Source of the DNA: Allomuricauda sp.
GTDB lineage: Bacteria > Bacteroidota > Bacteroidia > Flavobacteriales > Flavobacteriaceae
Assembly (NCBI GenBank): GCA_030148305.1
Contig: JASBTS010000049.1
Coordinates: forward strand, 1 to 47,980
DNA: 47,980 nt
Direction of reading: 5' to 3'
This document shows positions 25,315 to 34,698 of this stretch, piece by piece; within the stretch, counting starts at the first letter, position 1, and every line of letters begins with the position of its first letter. The notes under the pieces were generated by a model. That model had not been told where the DNA came from. It was given only the letters and a program-made list of their open reading frames with translations, and did no database searches. The position numbers and the translations under genes are program-made.

Positions 25315-26160
25315 TTACTCGGTAAAAATGTATCGTTCCTTTACCATTTCGGAAAGTCTGAAATAGCCATATGGAAAGTTCTCTGGATTGGTCCTGTTGA
25401 TACAATTGCCCTTAACTGCAGCGGGTACCGGGGTAAAGGGACCTGAATTTCCCATTTGACTGATCATGACTTTGATATAATCATAATACGGTCTTGATAT
25501 CCCATACATATTGATATCTAAAATGTCGCCTGGTTCAAACGGGACAACATTTTGATCCTCGTCTTCCATAATTTCATACCACCAATCAATTTGGTTTCCA
25601 TTGATGAATTTGTCGTCCCCGGCCTCCAAAACAGGTAAAAGGTCCCCGGCACGTTTAAATTTGAACAGATAGTTGTTGCTTTCCTCGTCTGGGTCGTTAA
25701 AGAGAATATGGGCTTCCAAGGCTTCATCGTCAAAACCGTCCTCCCTACTTTGATAAATGTCGATAATATTTGTCACTGGGGTCATGGTTTCAAAGGCATT
25801 GTAGATTTCTCCATCATACTGAATGGTCAGGGAATAGGATTGACCCATAACAGGTTCAAAACTGGAGGTGCGGTATTCCCCATCTCCTTGATCTGTGAAA
25901 ATATAGGTTACGGAACTGCTCAAGTTGGTAACGCTTACCTGGGCACCTTCCGCGGGAACAAATGCATTGGAATCAAAATAGGGGGTAGACTTACTCAATC
26001 GAATGGTCTGCTCGTTTCCGGCTGTGCCTTTTTCCCAATCCAAGGAAGCTTCAATCACCAAGCGAGTTGGACCTTGTGGTACTTCAACATCAATGACATC
26101 GGTACAGGAAAGAATAGGGATTATACTTAAAATCAAGAGGGAATTTATGAACTGTTTCAT
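25315..26160 (-). CDS. DUF4249 lipoprotein, partner of TonB receptor
   Basis: The start is set at the ATG at 26160 (MKQFINSLLILSIIPILSC), a lipoprotein signal with lipobox ILSC, 4 bases after the TonB-receptor stop; the ORF-track start lies inside that receptor gene. The 281-aa protein begins its mature part with TDVIDVEVPQGPTRLVIEASLDW, the usual DUF4249 opening, and ends RLSEMVKERYIFTE. DUF4249 proteins are consistently paired with a TonB-dependent receptor in Bacteroidota and are thought to be surface-exposed partners. The ligand is unknown. Confidence 0.85.
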   Translation of the reverse strand: MKQFINSLLILSIIPILSCTDVIDVEVPQGPTRLVIEASLDWEKGTAGNEQTIRLSKSTPYFDSNAFVPAEGAQVSVTNLSSSVTYIFTDQGDGEYRTSSFEPVMGQSYSLTIQYDGEIYNAFETMTPVTNIIDIYQSREDGFDDEALEAHILFNDPDEESNNYLFKFKRAGDLLPVLEAGDDKFINGNQIDWWYEIMEDEDQNVVPFEPGDILDINMYGISRPYYDYIKVMISQMGNSGPFTPVPAAVKGNCINRTNPENFPYGYFRLSEMVKERYIFTE

Positions 26161-26164
26161 GATG

Positions 26165-28564
26165 TTAAAATTTAAAGTTGTAGGTAATGGAGGGTACAAT
26201 TCCGAAAATGGCTGTTCGGGTAGCTTCATTGGCTCCGGTTTCCAAGTTTTGGCCAAAGGATATGGAGGCAGCATTTTTTCTGTTATAGAGATTGTAAATA
26301 CTCAATATCCATTCCCCTTTTAGCCTTTTGTTTTCCGATCTATTGGGTTTGTAGTTCACGGAAAAATCTATTCTGTGATAAGCGGGTAAACGGTCCGAAT
26401 TACGGTCTGAGTAACTGGTAAAAGATCTGCCCTCATAGGTATATTGACCAATAGGGTAGGTTACGGGCCTTCCTGTTTGAAATACCAGGCTGGATCCAAA
26501 ACTCCATCGATCGTTCAATCGATACGATCCCGATACGGAAATATCATGTGTGCGATCAAAAAAGGCATTATACCATTCTCCACCGTTGATTCCAGGTCCA
26601 CCGGCGTTTCCTCCCGGAGTTCGCTGCTCCGATTTCGATAGGGTATAGGCTACCCAACCAGTGAGGTCCCCTTCGTTTTTCCGAAGTAACAGTTCAAGAC
26701 CATAGGCCCTCATTTCGCCGTTCAGAATTTCTGTTTCAATGGTATTTTGACCAATGAGCTCAGAACCGTCTATATAGTCGATGCGATTATCCACCGTTTT
26801 GAAGTAACCTTCAACCTCCAAAGAATAAGCCTCGTCATTAAAGTCATGAAAATATCCAAGAGAATATTGATCGGACAATTGGGGTTTGATGAAAGGGCCA
26901 CTGGGGGTCCATACATCCAATGGGGTAACAGAGGAGGTATTGGAAAGGAGATGGATGTATTGGGCCATTCTTGAAAAGCTGGCCTTAACTGAGGATTGCC
27001 TGCTAGCTAGAAAAGCAAGAGACACCCTTGGTTCCAAATTGCCATAGGTTTCTATAGTCTCACTTTTGGAAAAATAGGTTTCACCTGTAGGCTTTCCACG
27101 CTCATAAATATCCAAGGTGGGGTTGTAAACTACAGGTTGGTCATTTTCATATGTTGTGATGGCCTGACCTCCGAACCGTATAAAATAGCTATATCGTAGA
27201 CCATATTGCAGCGAAAGTTTTGAGGTGATCTTTTGTTCCGCACTCACATATAGGCCACTTTCTAGGGCACGTTTTCTATCTAATTGAAGTTCGTTGATGA
27301 TGGAATCGTCCGAGGTCGGGGCAATTTGCCCTGGATCAAAATTGTAAGCGATGCCGTTTGCCCCAAAATCAATTTTGAAGGCGTCACTTACATAATATTT
27401 AAAATCATATTTAAGGTTTAAATTGGTGATGGATGAAAGCCATTCAAAATCTTCCTGTTGAAAGTTCAGGTCATAATCATAACGACTTAGAATAAGTGAT
27501 AGGTTGGAGAATAACCTATCGCTGAAGATATGGTTCCACCTTAAGTTACCGGTGGCATTGCCGTAACTGCTTTCAAAAATACTCCCTAGTTGAAAAGCAT
27601 CCCTGCCAAAATATCCGCTAAGGAACAATTTGTTGTTAGGGTTGATACTGTAATTCGTTTTTAAGTTGAGGTCATAAAAGCTGACACTGTTCTTTTCTCC
27701 TGCAGCTTTCAGGAAGAGATCAATATAGGACCGTCGGCCCGCAATCAAAAATGATCCTTTGTCCCTGAACATGGGTCCCTCCGCAGCCAATCGGCTTGAG
27801 ATAACACCAATACCCCCCGTAAGGGCAAAGGATTTACTATTGCCATCTTTTTGACGGACATCTAAAACTGAAGATACCCTCCCTCCAAATTGAGCAGGAA
27901 TTCCCCCTTTATAAAGTTTCAGGTCCTTAATGGCATCTGCATTGAACACGGAAAAGAAACCGAACATATGTGAAGTATTATAGATGATGGCCTCATCGAG
28001 CAATACCAGATTCTGGTCCTGGGCACCGCCCCTTACATGGAAGCCTCCGGTGCCCTCGCCATTGTTGGTAACCCCCGGCAACATCTGTAACGATTTTAAA
28101 ATGTCCATTTCTCCCAACACCACGGGCATTTGTCTTACAGTTCCCATATTCATTTTGGCAACACTCATTTCGGGTTTTCGTAAAATGGCCTTTTCCGGCT
28201 CATCACCAGTGACCACCACCTCTTCCAGCAGGGTTGAGGCTTCTGATATTTCCACATCTTGTTTAATATCACTTGTAAGACTGATGGTGATGTTTTCATC
28301 ATGATATCCCAAATAGGAAATGTGCAGTACATAATTTCCCTCCGGAGCGGTTATGGAGTAAAAACCATATTCATTTGTGGTCCCACCAATGGTGGTGCCC
28401 GACAAATAGACCGATGCACCAAAAAGGGTTTCACCATTGCTTTTATCGGTTATGGTACCGCTTACGGTACGGGATTGTTGGCTACTTACAACAAAGCAGC
28501 CTAAAAAATAAAACCACAGGAACCCTAATTTATAAGCAGGTGTTGGTTTCAATCGTGTTTTCAT
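26165..28564 (-). CDS. TonB-dependent receptor with carboxypeptidase-like N-terminal domain
   Basis: Starts at the ATG at 28564 (MKTRLKPTPAYKLGFLWFYFLGCFVVSSQQ), 799 aa. After the signal peptide comes a carboxypeptidase-regulatory-like domain (SGTITDKSNGETLFGASVYL), then a plug (EEVVVTGDEPEKAI, GGFHVRGGAQDQNLVLLDEAIIYN) and a 22-strand type barrel ending GIVPSITYNFKF. It is not a SusC protein, because the long SusC plug motif is absent and the partner is DUF4249 instead of SusD. It imports an unknown ligand across the outer membrane. Confidence 0.92.
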   Translation of the reverse strand: MKTRLKPTPAYKLGFLWFYFLGCFVVSSQQSRTVSGTITDKSNGETLFGASVYLSGTTIGGTTNEYGFYSITAPEGNYVLHISYLGYHDENITISLTSDIKQDVEISEASTLLEEVVVTGDEPEKAILRKPEMSVAKMNMGTVRQMPVVLGEMDILKSLQMLPGVTNNGEGTGGFHVRGGAQDQNLVLLDEAIIYNTSHMFGFFSVFNADAIKDLKLYKGGIPAQFGGRVSSVLDVRQKDGNSKSFALTGGIGVISSRLAAEGPMFRDKGSFLIAGRRSYIDLFLKAAGEKNSVSFYDLNLKTNYSINPNNKLFLSGYFGRDAFQLGSIFESSYGNATGNLRWNHIFSDRLFSNLSLILSRYDYDLNFQQEDFEWLSSITNLNLKYDFKYYVSDAFKIDFGANGIAYNFDPGQIAPTSDDSIINELQLDRKRALESGLYVSAEQKITSKLSLQYGLRYSYFIRFGGQAITTYENDQPVVYNPTLDIYERGKPTGETYFSKSETIETYGNLEPRVSLAFLASRQSSVKASFSRMAQYIHLLSNTSSVTPLDVWTPSGPFIKPQLSDQYSLGYFHDFNDEAYSLEVEGYFKTVDNRIDYIDGSELIGQNTIETEILNGEMRAYGLELLLRKNEGDLTGWVAYTLSKSEQRTPGGNAGGPGINGGEWYNAFFDRTHDISVSGSYRLNDRWSFGSSLVFQTGRPVTYPIGQYTYEGRSFTSYSDRNSDRLPAYHRIDFSVNYKPNRSENKRLKGEWILSIYNLYNRKNAASISFGQNLETGANEATRTAIFGIVPSITYNFKF

Positions 28565-28616
28565 GTTTTTAATTGATTTAGTGAATGTCATTATTGGAAT
28601 TGGGTTGTGGTCGGTG

Positions 28617-29507
28617 TTATTGGAATCTTTTTTTTAGGATGGTAAGGATTTGTTTCCTTACATTTTTACCTTCCCTTACAATCGGCAGAAGGGGCCAAAT
28701 GTGTGGCATACCCTTTCCAAAGTATACATGATGCGGGACATTGGCTTGACAAAGCTTTATTGCAAAAAGTTCTTGGTCAGGTCTGGAAATATCATTTTCC
28801 GCAATGAAAAGATGGACTTCGGGAAAAGCTTGAAAACTTCCATAAAGGGGTGAAATACAGGTATTGGTCAGCGGTACCCCTTGGGAACACATTTTTTTTG
28901 CTTCCTGAACACCAACTTTTGACAGCATAATATCCTTGGATTCTAGAGCGCTGATTTTTGGATTACTGAAACTTGCATCTAATACCGGTGACATCAGGAA
29001 CATTGCATTGGGTAATGCCTTTTTTCGTTGACGCAACCTTTGGACCAAGGCAATGAGCAAGGTACCCCCGGCGGAGTCTCCCATTAGAATGATTTGATTA
29101 TAGGGGAATCTTTGGGTAGCCAGATCATATATGGAGTCCATATTGGAGGAAATTTCTAAGATTCCGTGTTCCGGTGCCTTGGGATAATCGATCATCCAAA
29201 TGGAGAAATCCGTGGATTCGGATAGTTCTGCCAATAGATTCCAATGGTGCATGGCAGGTCCGGATACAAAGGCTCCGCCAGGAACATATATGATGAGCTT
29301 TTCCAGACTACCCATGATTTGTGTAACGGTACTTTCAAGGACTTTGAATTTTTGAACCATCCGCTTGTCCAATAGCCTAGTGGGAGTTTCTGGAACGTCA
29401 TTCTTTCTAAGTATCTTTAAGTCTAGTGGGGTTTTCTGAAATGCTTTTTTAATTCCCTTGATTTGTACAACAAGGGCCAATATATAATAAGAGAAGCTTG
29501 CCTTCAT
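28617..29507 (-). CDS. HSL-type alpha/beta hydrolase (esterase)
   Basis: A 296-aa protein of the hormone-sensitive-lipase family. GDSAGG holds the nucleophilic Ser, IAENDISRPD the acid and KGMPHIWP the His. The oxyanion motif, HGGG in most members, reads VPGGAF here, so the first His and last Gly are replaced. No clear cleavable signal peptide, although the N-terminus is hydrophobic. It lies 53 bases upstream of the TonB-receptor gene on the same strand. Acts on short acyl esters if active. Confidence 0.8.
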   Translation of the reverse strand: MKASFSYYILALVVQIKGIKKAFQKTPLDLKILRKNDVPETPTRLLDKRMVQKFKVLESTVTQIMGSLEKLIIYVPGGAFVSGPAMHHWNLLAELSESTDFSIWMIDYPKAPEHGILEISSNMDSIYDLATQRFPYNQIILMGDSAGGTLLIALVQRLRQRKKALPNAMFLMSPVLDASFSNPKISALESKDIMLSKVGVQEAKKMCSQGVPLTNTCISPLYGSFQAFPEVHLFIAENDISRPDQELFAIKLCQANVPHHVYFGKGMPHIWPLLPIVREGKNVRKQILTILKKRFQ

Positions 29508-29654
29508 GGGCTTGACTGTTCGTTTGAACAGTATGGATTACATGTTTGTGATTAAGGTTATTGAAAGCCAAAGGGAATTATTCCGGCCTTTGTTTCAGGC
29601 TGGTTGTTTGCTTTTAAATGCTATGGAACGAAATACTTCGTGAAGCCTCGGTTT

Positions 29655-30269
29655 TTAGAACAAACTATCGGTATCCCTTACTTTTGCCTTGACCACATCG
29701 CCATTGGTTTTGATTTCCACCTTTTTTATGGCAAAGGCCATGTCATTCACATTGTAATGGTATATTCTTTCAATTGGGGCGGATCCAATGTACATTCCCC
29801 CTAAATAGGTATGTGTATATCCTTCCACCCTTGTTGTACTTTTGGTTCGTATAAAATTGAATTCCGATATCAGAAAATATTCCCCTGCAGGTAAACCTGT
29901 AAATTCAAATTCTCCTTTTTGACCTTTAACCGCAGTTTTTAAGAGGCATTCGGCGGCCCCTTCGGGTAAGGGGAGTGGGTCCTCGTTCCTCTTTGCCGCT
30001 TTTTTGTTATAGTCCAACCAATATTGGAAATAGGCGGTATAGGGAATGAGAACTACCTCGGTACCTTGCGGAGCGAATTGTTTTTTATTGATGTTGATAA
30101 TAGCGATACCTTTTATAGGTGCTGTGTTGTCTTTGGCAAACACTACCCCTTCGATGGTAGATTTGCCGTTGGACATTAATTTTAAGGTTTCTTCCTTGTT
30201 GAAGGCGACCTCTTGGGAAATTCCTGAAAAGTAAAATCCGAACAGGACGAGGATTGCAATTTTTTTCAT
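29655..30269 (-). CDS. Secreted protein of unknown function
   Basis: A 204-aa protein with signal peptide MKKIAILVLFGFYFSGISQ. A beta-rich region with IEGVVFAKDNTAPIKGIAI and a later KGEFEFTGLPAGEYFLISE resembles a carboxypeptidase-regulatory or transthyretin-like fold interrupted by an insert (YTAYFQYWLDYNKKAAKRNED). No catalytic motif. It is separated from the neighbouring lipoprotein gene by 52 bases and could be in one transcript with it. I do not recognise a named family. Confidence 0.65.
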   Translation of the reverse strand: MKKIAILVLFGFYFSGISQEVAFNKEETLKLMSNGKSTIEGVVFAKDNTAPIKGIAIININKKQFAPQGTEVVLIPYTAYFQYWLDYNKKAAKRNEDPLPLPEGAAECLLKTAVKGQKGEFEFTGLPAGEYFLISEFNFIRTKSTTRVEGYTHTYLGGMYIGSAPIERIYHYNVNDMAFAIKKVEIKTNGDVVKAKVRDTDSLF

Positions 30270-30321
30270 GGTATGATATGTTACGATTGATGATTTTTTT
30301 TTAATCCTTGGAATATCGGTT

Positions 30322-31383
30322 TTAGTTTATTTTATCCACATCGATGATGCCTCCTTGGCTACAATTGGTAGACGTCCAAGGGCCAAGAAGATTATCCCCG
30401 TTTTCCGTGAGTACTGCTTGGGCATTTTCACAGGGAACAATATTGGAAGGCAATTCAAATGCATAAGGATAGGAGATGTCGATGGAAATGGTACCATTGG
30501 AATTGACCAGTCCGTTAAAACGTCGAGTGAGAAAGTCATTGTTATAGGTAATGGTATATTCCCCTCTTATGATGTTGCTGTCCTGATGGAGATAGAGGTT
30601 ACATACCCATGTGCGGCCAATATCGGGATTGGTTAAGGTCCCCTTATAGGCTGCATCATACTTTTGCCTGCCTATATTGAACACAATGGCGTCTCCGATA
30701 TCCGAAGGAATTTGTCCATCAATGAATTGATACCTTCGCTCCAAAAGAAGGTCCAGCAATTGTATTGGAGTTGCTGTTGGAAAATCTGTAATGAGATCGA
30801 TACCTACAGCAAGGTTATGTCTAGAAATTGTGATACTACCTGGGTCACAGGTTTGATGGGCCTCGGCCATCTCCTTGGCAAAGTTGGTGTCCGTGGCATC
30901 GATCATCAATAACACCCAATAAGCGCGCCTGAATCCATCTGCTTTGGAATTGGCCTTTCCTGCATCTTGAGGGAATTTTTCCATGGCAGCGGTCAAGGAT
31001 TGTTGAATTGATGCCTTCATGGCCGTATAGGATTTTATGGGCTTGGTCAAAACAAGTTTCCATTCCTCTTCACACATCCGGTTATCCAAAGAGAACATCG
31101 GATTCGTTGAAATATTTGGAGCGGACTGCGCTTTGATGTCGTTGAAAATTTGCAAGGCCAACCCATCCTCATCGTCCAATAGATCTGGCTCTGCTGTGAT
31201 GGCCGCTTCGTAACTGTTAAGAAATTGTTTGTAGGTCGGAATTGCTTGCTTTTGGAATTCCTCACAAGAGATCGGACCGACATTAGCTGTACAGTCCTCC
31301 GTATCGTTGGAACAATTGGAGAGAAGTCCGCTCATGAAGATAATTAAAACAAAGAACCCCTTGTTAATCATTTTTTTTGTCAT
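30322..31383 (-). CDS. Lipoprotein of unknown function
   Basis: Start placed at the ATG at 31383 (MTKKMINKGFFVLIIFMSGLLSNC), a lipoprotein signal with lipobox LSNC; an in-frame ATG at 31371 would also work. The 353-aa protein has a helical N-terminal half (EEFQKQAIPTYKQFLNSYEAAI) and a beta-rich C-terminal half containing NIIRGEYTITYNN and NGTISIDISYP, in the style of a lipocalin-like or YceI-like sheet. Six or more Cys occur. Family not recognised. Confidence 0.65.
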   Translation of the reverse strand: MTKKMINKGFFVLIIFMSGLLSNCSNDTEDCTANVGPISCEEFQKQAIPTYKQFLNSYEAAITAEPDLLDDEDGLALQIFNDIKAQSAPNISTNPMFSLDNRMCEEEWKLVLTKPIKSYTAMKASIQQSLTAAMEKFPQDAGKANSKADGFRRAYWVLLMIDATDTNFAKEMAEAHQTCDPGSITISRHNLAVGIDLITDFPTATPIQLLDLLLERRYQFIDGQIPSDIGDAIVFNIGRQKYDAAYKGTLTNPDIGRTWVCNLYLHQDSNIIRGEYTITYNNDFLTRRFNGLVNSNGTISIDISYPYAFELPSNIVPCENAQAVLTENGDNLLGPWTSTNCSQGGIIDVDKIN

Positions 31384-31904
31384 GATATGTTGTTTTTTAG
31401 ATTGTTGTATTATCATAAGTGTCATTTAGGTAAGTTGGGCTGCCATTGTGAACTATTCCTATAACCAATCCGCACCCGAAGACCCAAAGCCCTTGGGTGG
31501 AATGGTTGGTAGAGGCATTTCGAAATTTTGATGCCAATATGACAATGGGTTTCGCCAAGATTTCCTTTCGTAAAAAGCCCAAAACACAATATGCTGGGCC
31601 ATTTTGGAAATCCAATCGGCTAAAGAATAGGACATGTTCTTTTTTAAGCACTTTTTGGTACGAAATTATAGGGAATACCAACGGTTGTCAATCGATGGAA
31701 CTGACTATATATTTCTACTGGATTACCAGTAGAGACTAAGAATTAATTGAATGTTCTTTTGCTATGAGAAAATTTTCACATCAATATTCAGAACCCTTAG
31801 AGCAGAATGGAAGCAGGTAAAATTATTTTTTCAAATAGTCATTCCACTTTAGCCGCTTAGATAGTAGCTGACCTAGAATCTATTTTTGTAACTGTCCTCC
31901 AGAA
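31384..31904. other. Non-coding gap with a palindrome, upstream of lipoprotein gene
   Basis: 521 bases. Two frames in the ORF track (31397-31681 on -, 31497-31739 on +) overlap each other, have no signal or domain, and I do not accept them. The stretch contains the CTACTGG palindrome described separately and presumably the promoter of the lipoprotein gene at 31383. Confidence 0.5.
31715..31732. promoter_or_regulatory. Perfect palindrome CTACTGG-ATTA-CCAGTAG
   Basis: Seven-base arms around a 4-base centre, in a gene-free stretch 173 bases after the response-regulator stop. The half-site CCAGTAGA recurs in two other intergenic sites at 34,610 and 35,537. It looks like an operator for a dimeric regulator; the adjacent NarL-type response regulator is a candidate. 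Confidence 0.5.
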
Positions 31905-32543
31905 TCAAATAAGTTTACTTTTTGATGCTTCCATGATCAATTCCGCGGCATTCCGTACTTTAAACTTGGACATGAGGTTCCTTCTATGCGTTTCTATAGT
32001 AAGGGGGCTTACAAAGAGTTTATCCGCAATTTCTTGGGTGGTGAGCCCCTTGCTTATCAGTTCAAGAATCTCTTTTTCCCGCTTTGTTAACCTAGGAAGT
32101 TCCTTTAACTCCTCCATATTGGGGTTGGCCATAATGGAAGATACCTCCCTTGAAAAAACGATTTCTCCGTTCATGGCGGCATGAATACAATCTTTAAGTT
32201 CCATGGATCCAATGTTTTTAAGAAGATATCCATTGGCACCATTTTGGATCATTTGTAGGATGATGCTTCTTTCAGTATGGTTGCTAAGAGCCAGTACCTT
32301 TGTTTTGGGCGACATCAATTTGACTTTTTTACAAAGGTCGATTCCGCTGATATCAGGAAGGGATATGTCCAAAAGAATGATATCCGTGTTGGTCCTGTTC
32401 AGAAAATTCATCAAGGACGATCCAAGGGAAAATGTTTCCAAAATGTTGATTTCAAGATCCCCATGTAACATGGTCTTGATTCCTTCAACAACAATGGAAT
32501 GATCATCTACAATGATCAGGGAGATTGGTTTATTTGTACACAT
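31905..32543 (-). CDS. NarL/FixJ-family response regulator
   Basis: A 212-aa transcription regulator. The receiver domain runs from LIIVDDHSIVVEGI to about residue 125, with acidic pocket Asp13-Asp14 and phospho-acceptor Asp59 in LLDISLPDISG. The C-terminal LuxR-type helix-turn-helix is LTKREKEILELISKGLTTQEIADKLF, followed by TIETHRRNLMSKFKVRNAAEL. Its start overlaps the end of the sensor kinase gene by 14 bases, so the pair is co-translated. The kinase gene is divergent from the RpfF-like gene, so this regulator is the first candidate to control it. Confidence 0.95.
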   Translation of the reverse strand: MCTNKPISLIIVDDHSIVVEGIKTMLHGDLEINILETFSLGSSLMNFLNRTNTDIILLDISLPDISGIDLCKKVKLMSPKTKVLALSNHTERSIILQMIQNGANGYLLKNIGSMELKDCIHAAMNGEIVFSREVSSIMANPNMEELKELPRLTKREKEILELISKGLTTQEIADKLFVSPLTIETHRRNLMSKFKVRNAAELIMEASKSKLI

Positions 32544-34530
32544 CCAATTCTATATTTATTATGGTACCTTCATTTGGAACACTTTTGATCTCTAGCTGGC
32601 CATCCAAATAGGAGACTCGGTTTCTGATGTTATCCAGCCCCATACCGGAGTGAAAGCTATTGGTTTCTAAATTAAAACCTTTCCCATTGTCTTCGACCGT
32701 GATGAACAGTCTATTTTGATTTTGGCTGCATTGGACCAAAATCATGGATGCTTGTGAGTGTTTTATGGCATTGGACAGCAGTTCTTGGACAATTCTGTAG
32801 ATGGTCAATTGGTTCTGTTGCGGTATATCCTCCTCAATTTGAAAGGATTCGTATTCAATTTGTGTCCCCGGGGTTCTGTAAAGCTCACATAGGTCCCTTA
32901 ATCCTGTGTTGATGCCAAATTTCAATAGACTTTCTGGCATCATATTCCTGGCAATCCTTCGTAGTTCAACTAAGGAGTAGTCTATTTTGTTTTGTACTTG
33001 CTCCAAGGCAATATTCGTAGTATCTCCCTTATCCTCTATCTTGGAAAGATTCATTTTAATTCCCGCCAATATACCTCCCAATCCATCATGGAGGTCTTGG
33101 GCAACCCTTTTTCTTTCGTTTTCTTCACCGACCAGAATGGCCTTTGCGGAATTCAATTGCTGCTGTTGGTTCATTTCTTTCAATTCCTGCTTGTAATTGA
33201 TTTCTCGTTGAAGGGAAAGTTTCTTATGCTTTTGGTAATAGGACCAAAGAATTATGGCAAAAAGTAAGGAAAAGAAAAGGGATAATTCCAAAAGCAAATA
33301 GTATAATTTATTGTTGTTTGTGGTCAATTCAGTCAATTCTTTTTCCGCTTCCAAGGAGGCAATTTTTTTCTCATTTTCCACGGTCCTGAACTGGATTTCC
33401 AACGCATTCAATTTTTCCTTGAACTGACTCTGGTTAAGACTATCGTTGATGCTGTTATACTTCAGCAACCAGTCGTAGGCTTCTTCCTTTTGTCCCATTA
33501 GCGCCGTTACCTGTGACAATTGCTGAAATAAGGTGCGCCGATTGTTGGTGTCGGAAAAGAAAGGTTTTCTGTCCATGAGACTCAATAAGGACTGCTTGGC
33601 CATTCTATAATCCTTAAGTTCCAAATAGGCATTGTATTTCCGGAAGACCAACATTTGTTCCAACATTTGTTGATGGTATTTTTGGGCAATGGCAATGCCT
33701 TGATCTGCACTTTGTATTGCGGCCAGAAACTTTTCGGTCACTGTGAAGTACAAGGATTCAATGAAATAATACACACCAAGGTTTATGGATTCGGGATAGG
33801 GATCAAGCATGGCCTTAGCTTGGTTCAAATGTGCCTTTCCCATAATGCTCTCGCTCATATACAAGTAACTGCTCGCGGTAAACAAGTGCACAAACAACAA
33901 TACACTGGAATTTTTAAATCGATCTTGGTTTAAAAGGGACAATGCCTTCTCTTGGTATTCCAAACTCTTTTTAAACTGGGAATTGTATAAGAAGGTAACG
34001 CCGATCTGCGAATAGAAATGGGCTTTTTTTTCTATCTCGCCCACCTCGTCCAACAAGGGAATGGCCTTTTCCAGGGCATTTTCCACAAAAAACTCATATC
34101 CTTTTTCATTTTTCATCATCATGCCATAGTCAAACCAGGCCGTGGCCCGTAAAAGTTTTGCTTCCTTCGTGTCAAATTGGGATAGTTTTTCTACTGAGGT
34201 TTTAAAACAATCGGCTGCTTTGGTGACATCATGGTTGAAATAGAATTGTCCTTCGTAAAAGGGATACATGGCCTCCATAAAGTCATCCCCTTGGCCCCAA
34301 TCCTTGGCCAGGTTCAAGTACCTTCTGGCCTCAATGGTATCCCGGCCACGCCAATAATCCGATAACCAGAAAGCGGCCTTGGTCCTGTCAGATGTTCCGA
34401 TCTTGGAACGGATCACGTTTTCAAGACTATCTACATATTTGGTTTCATCAAGTGGTAGGACTTGTTGGGCAAAGGCATAAAACATGGACAAAAGACAAAA
34501 AGTTGGTATTAACCAATTCCGCTTGGTCAT
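32530..34530 (-). CDS. TPR-containing sensor histidine kinase (NarL-type partner)
   Basis: A 666-aa protein. Signal peptide MTKRNWLIPTFCLLSMFYAFAQ, then about 370 residues of helical TPR-like repeats in the periplasm, a coiled coil (ALEIQFRTVENEKKIASLEAE), one membrane helix (LYYLLLELSLFFSLLFAIIL) and a cytoplasmic kinase. The HisKA_3 phospho-acceptor is in RVAQDLHDGLGG near residue 480. The ATPase part shows ELLSNAIKHSQAS (N box), VEDNGKGFN and GMGLDNIRNRV. The architecture is common in Bacteroidota and differs from RpfC, the DSF sensor of Xanthomonas. The ligand is unknown. Confidence 0.93.
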   Translation of the reverse strand: MTKRNWLIPTFCLLSMFYAFAQQVLPLDETKYVDSLENVIRSKIGTSDRTKAAFWLSDYWRGRDTIEARRYLNLAKDWGQGDDFMEAMYPFYEGQFYFNHDVTKAADCFKTSVEKLSQFDTKEAKLLRATAWFDYGMMMKNEKGYEFFVENALEKAIPLLDEVGEIEKKAHFYSQIGVTFLYNSQFKKSLEYQEKALSLLNQDRFKNSSVLLFVHLFTASSYLYMSESIMGKAHLNQAKAMLDPYPESINLGVYYFIESLYFTVTEKFLAAIQSADQGIAIAQKYHQQMLEQMLVFRKYNAYLELKDYRMAKQSLLSLMDRKPFFSDTNNRRTLFQQLSQVTALMGQKEEAYDWLLKYNSINDSLNQSQFKEKLNALEIQFRTVENEKKIASLEAEKELTELTTNNNKLYYLLLELSLFFSLLFAIILWSYYQKHKKLSLQREINYKQELKEMNQQQQLNSAKAILVGEENERKRVAQDLHDGLGGILAGIKMNLSKIEDKGDTTNIALEQVQNKIDYSLVELRRIARNMMPESLLKFGINTGLRDLCELYRTPGTQIEYESFQIEEDIPQQNQLTIYRIVQELLSNAIKHSQASMILVQCSQNQNRLFITVEDNGKGFNLETNSFHSGMGLDNIRNRVSYLDGQLEIKSVPNEGTIINIELDVYK

Positions 34531-34602
34531 ATGGGAGATGTTTTAAAGGAGCCAAATGTAAATATTATCCTTTTGGGAGCAAGTTTTTTGTCTTGTATAT
34601 AC

Positions 34603-34634
34603 CTGAAAACCAGTAGAAAAAAATGGTGTTTTCA
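34603..34634. promoter_or_regulatory. Operator-like site A in the kinase/rpfF-like divergent promoter
   Basis: CTGAAAACCAGTAGA followed by GTTTTCA gives TGAAAAC-N17-GTTTTCA, a spaced inverted repeat. It lies about 70 bases after the kinase start codon (opposite strand) and 65 bases before the RpfF-like start. The first 15 bases are identical to site B at 35530 and the half-site spacing is the same, which makes chance similarity unlikely. Confidence 0.6.
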
Positions 34635-34698
34635 ATCCATTGATGATTATCTGAATAAATAGGATAATTGGGGTGTTCAAAAAAGTAAAATCCCAATT

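Noticed and set aside
31397-31739. 94-aa (-) and 80-aa (+) ORFs in the gap before the response regulator
   Set aside because: They overlap each other, show no signal peptide, domain or repeated pattern, and the first begins inside the region upstream of the real lipoprotein start.
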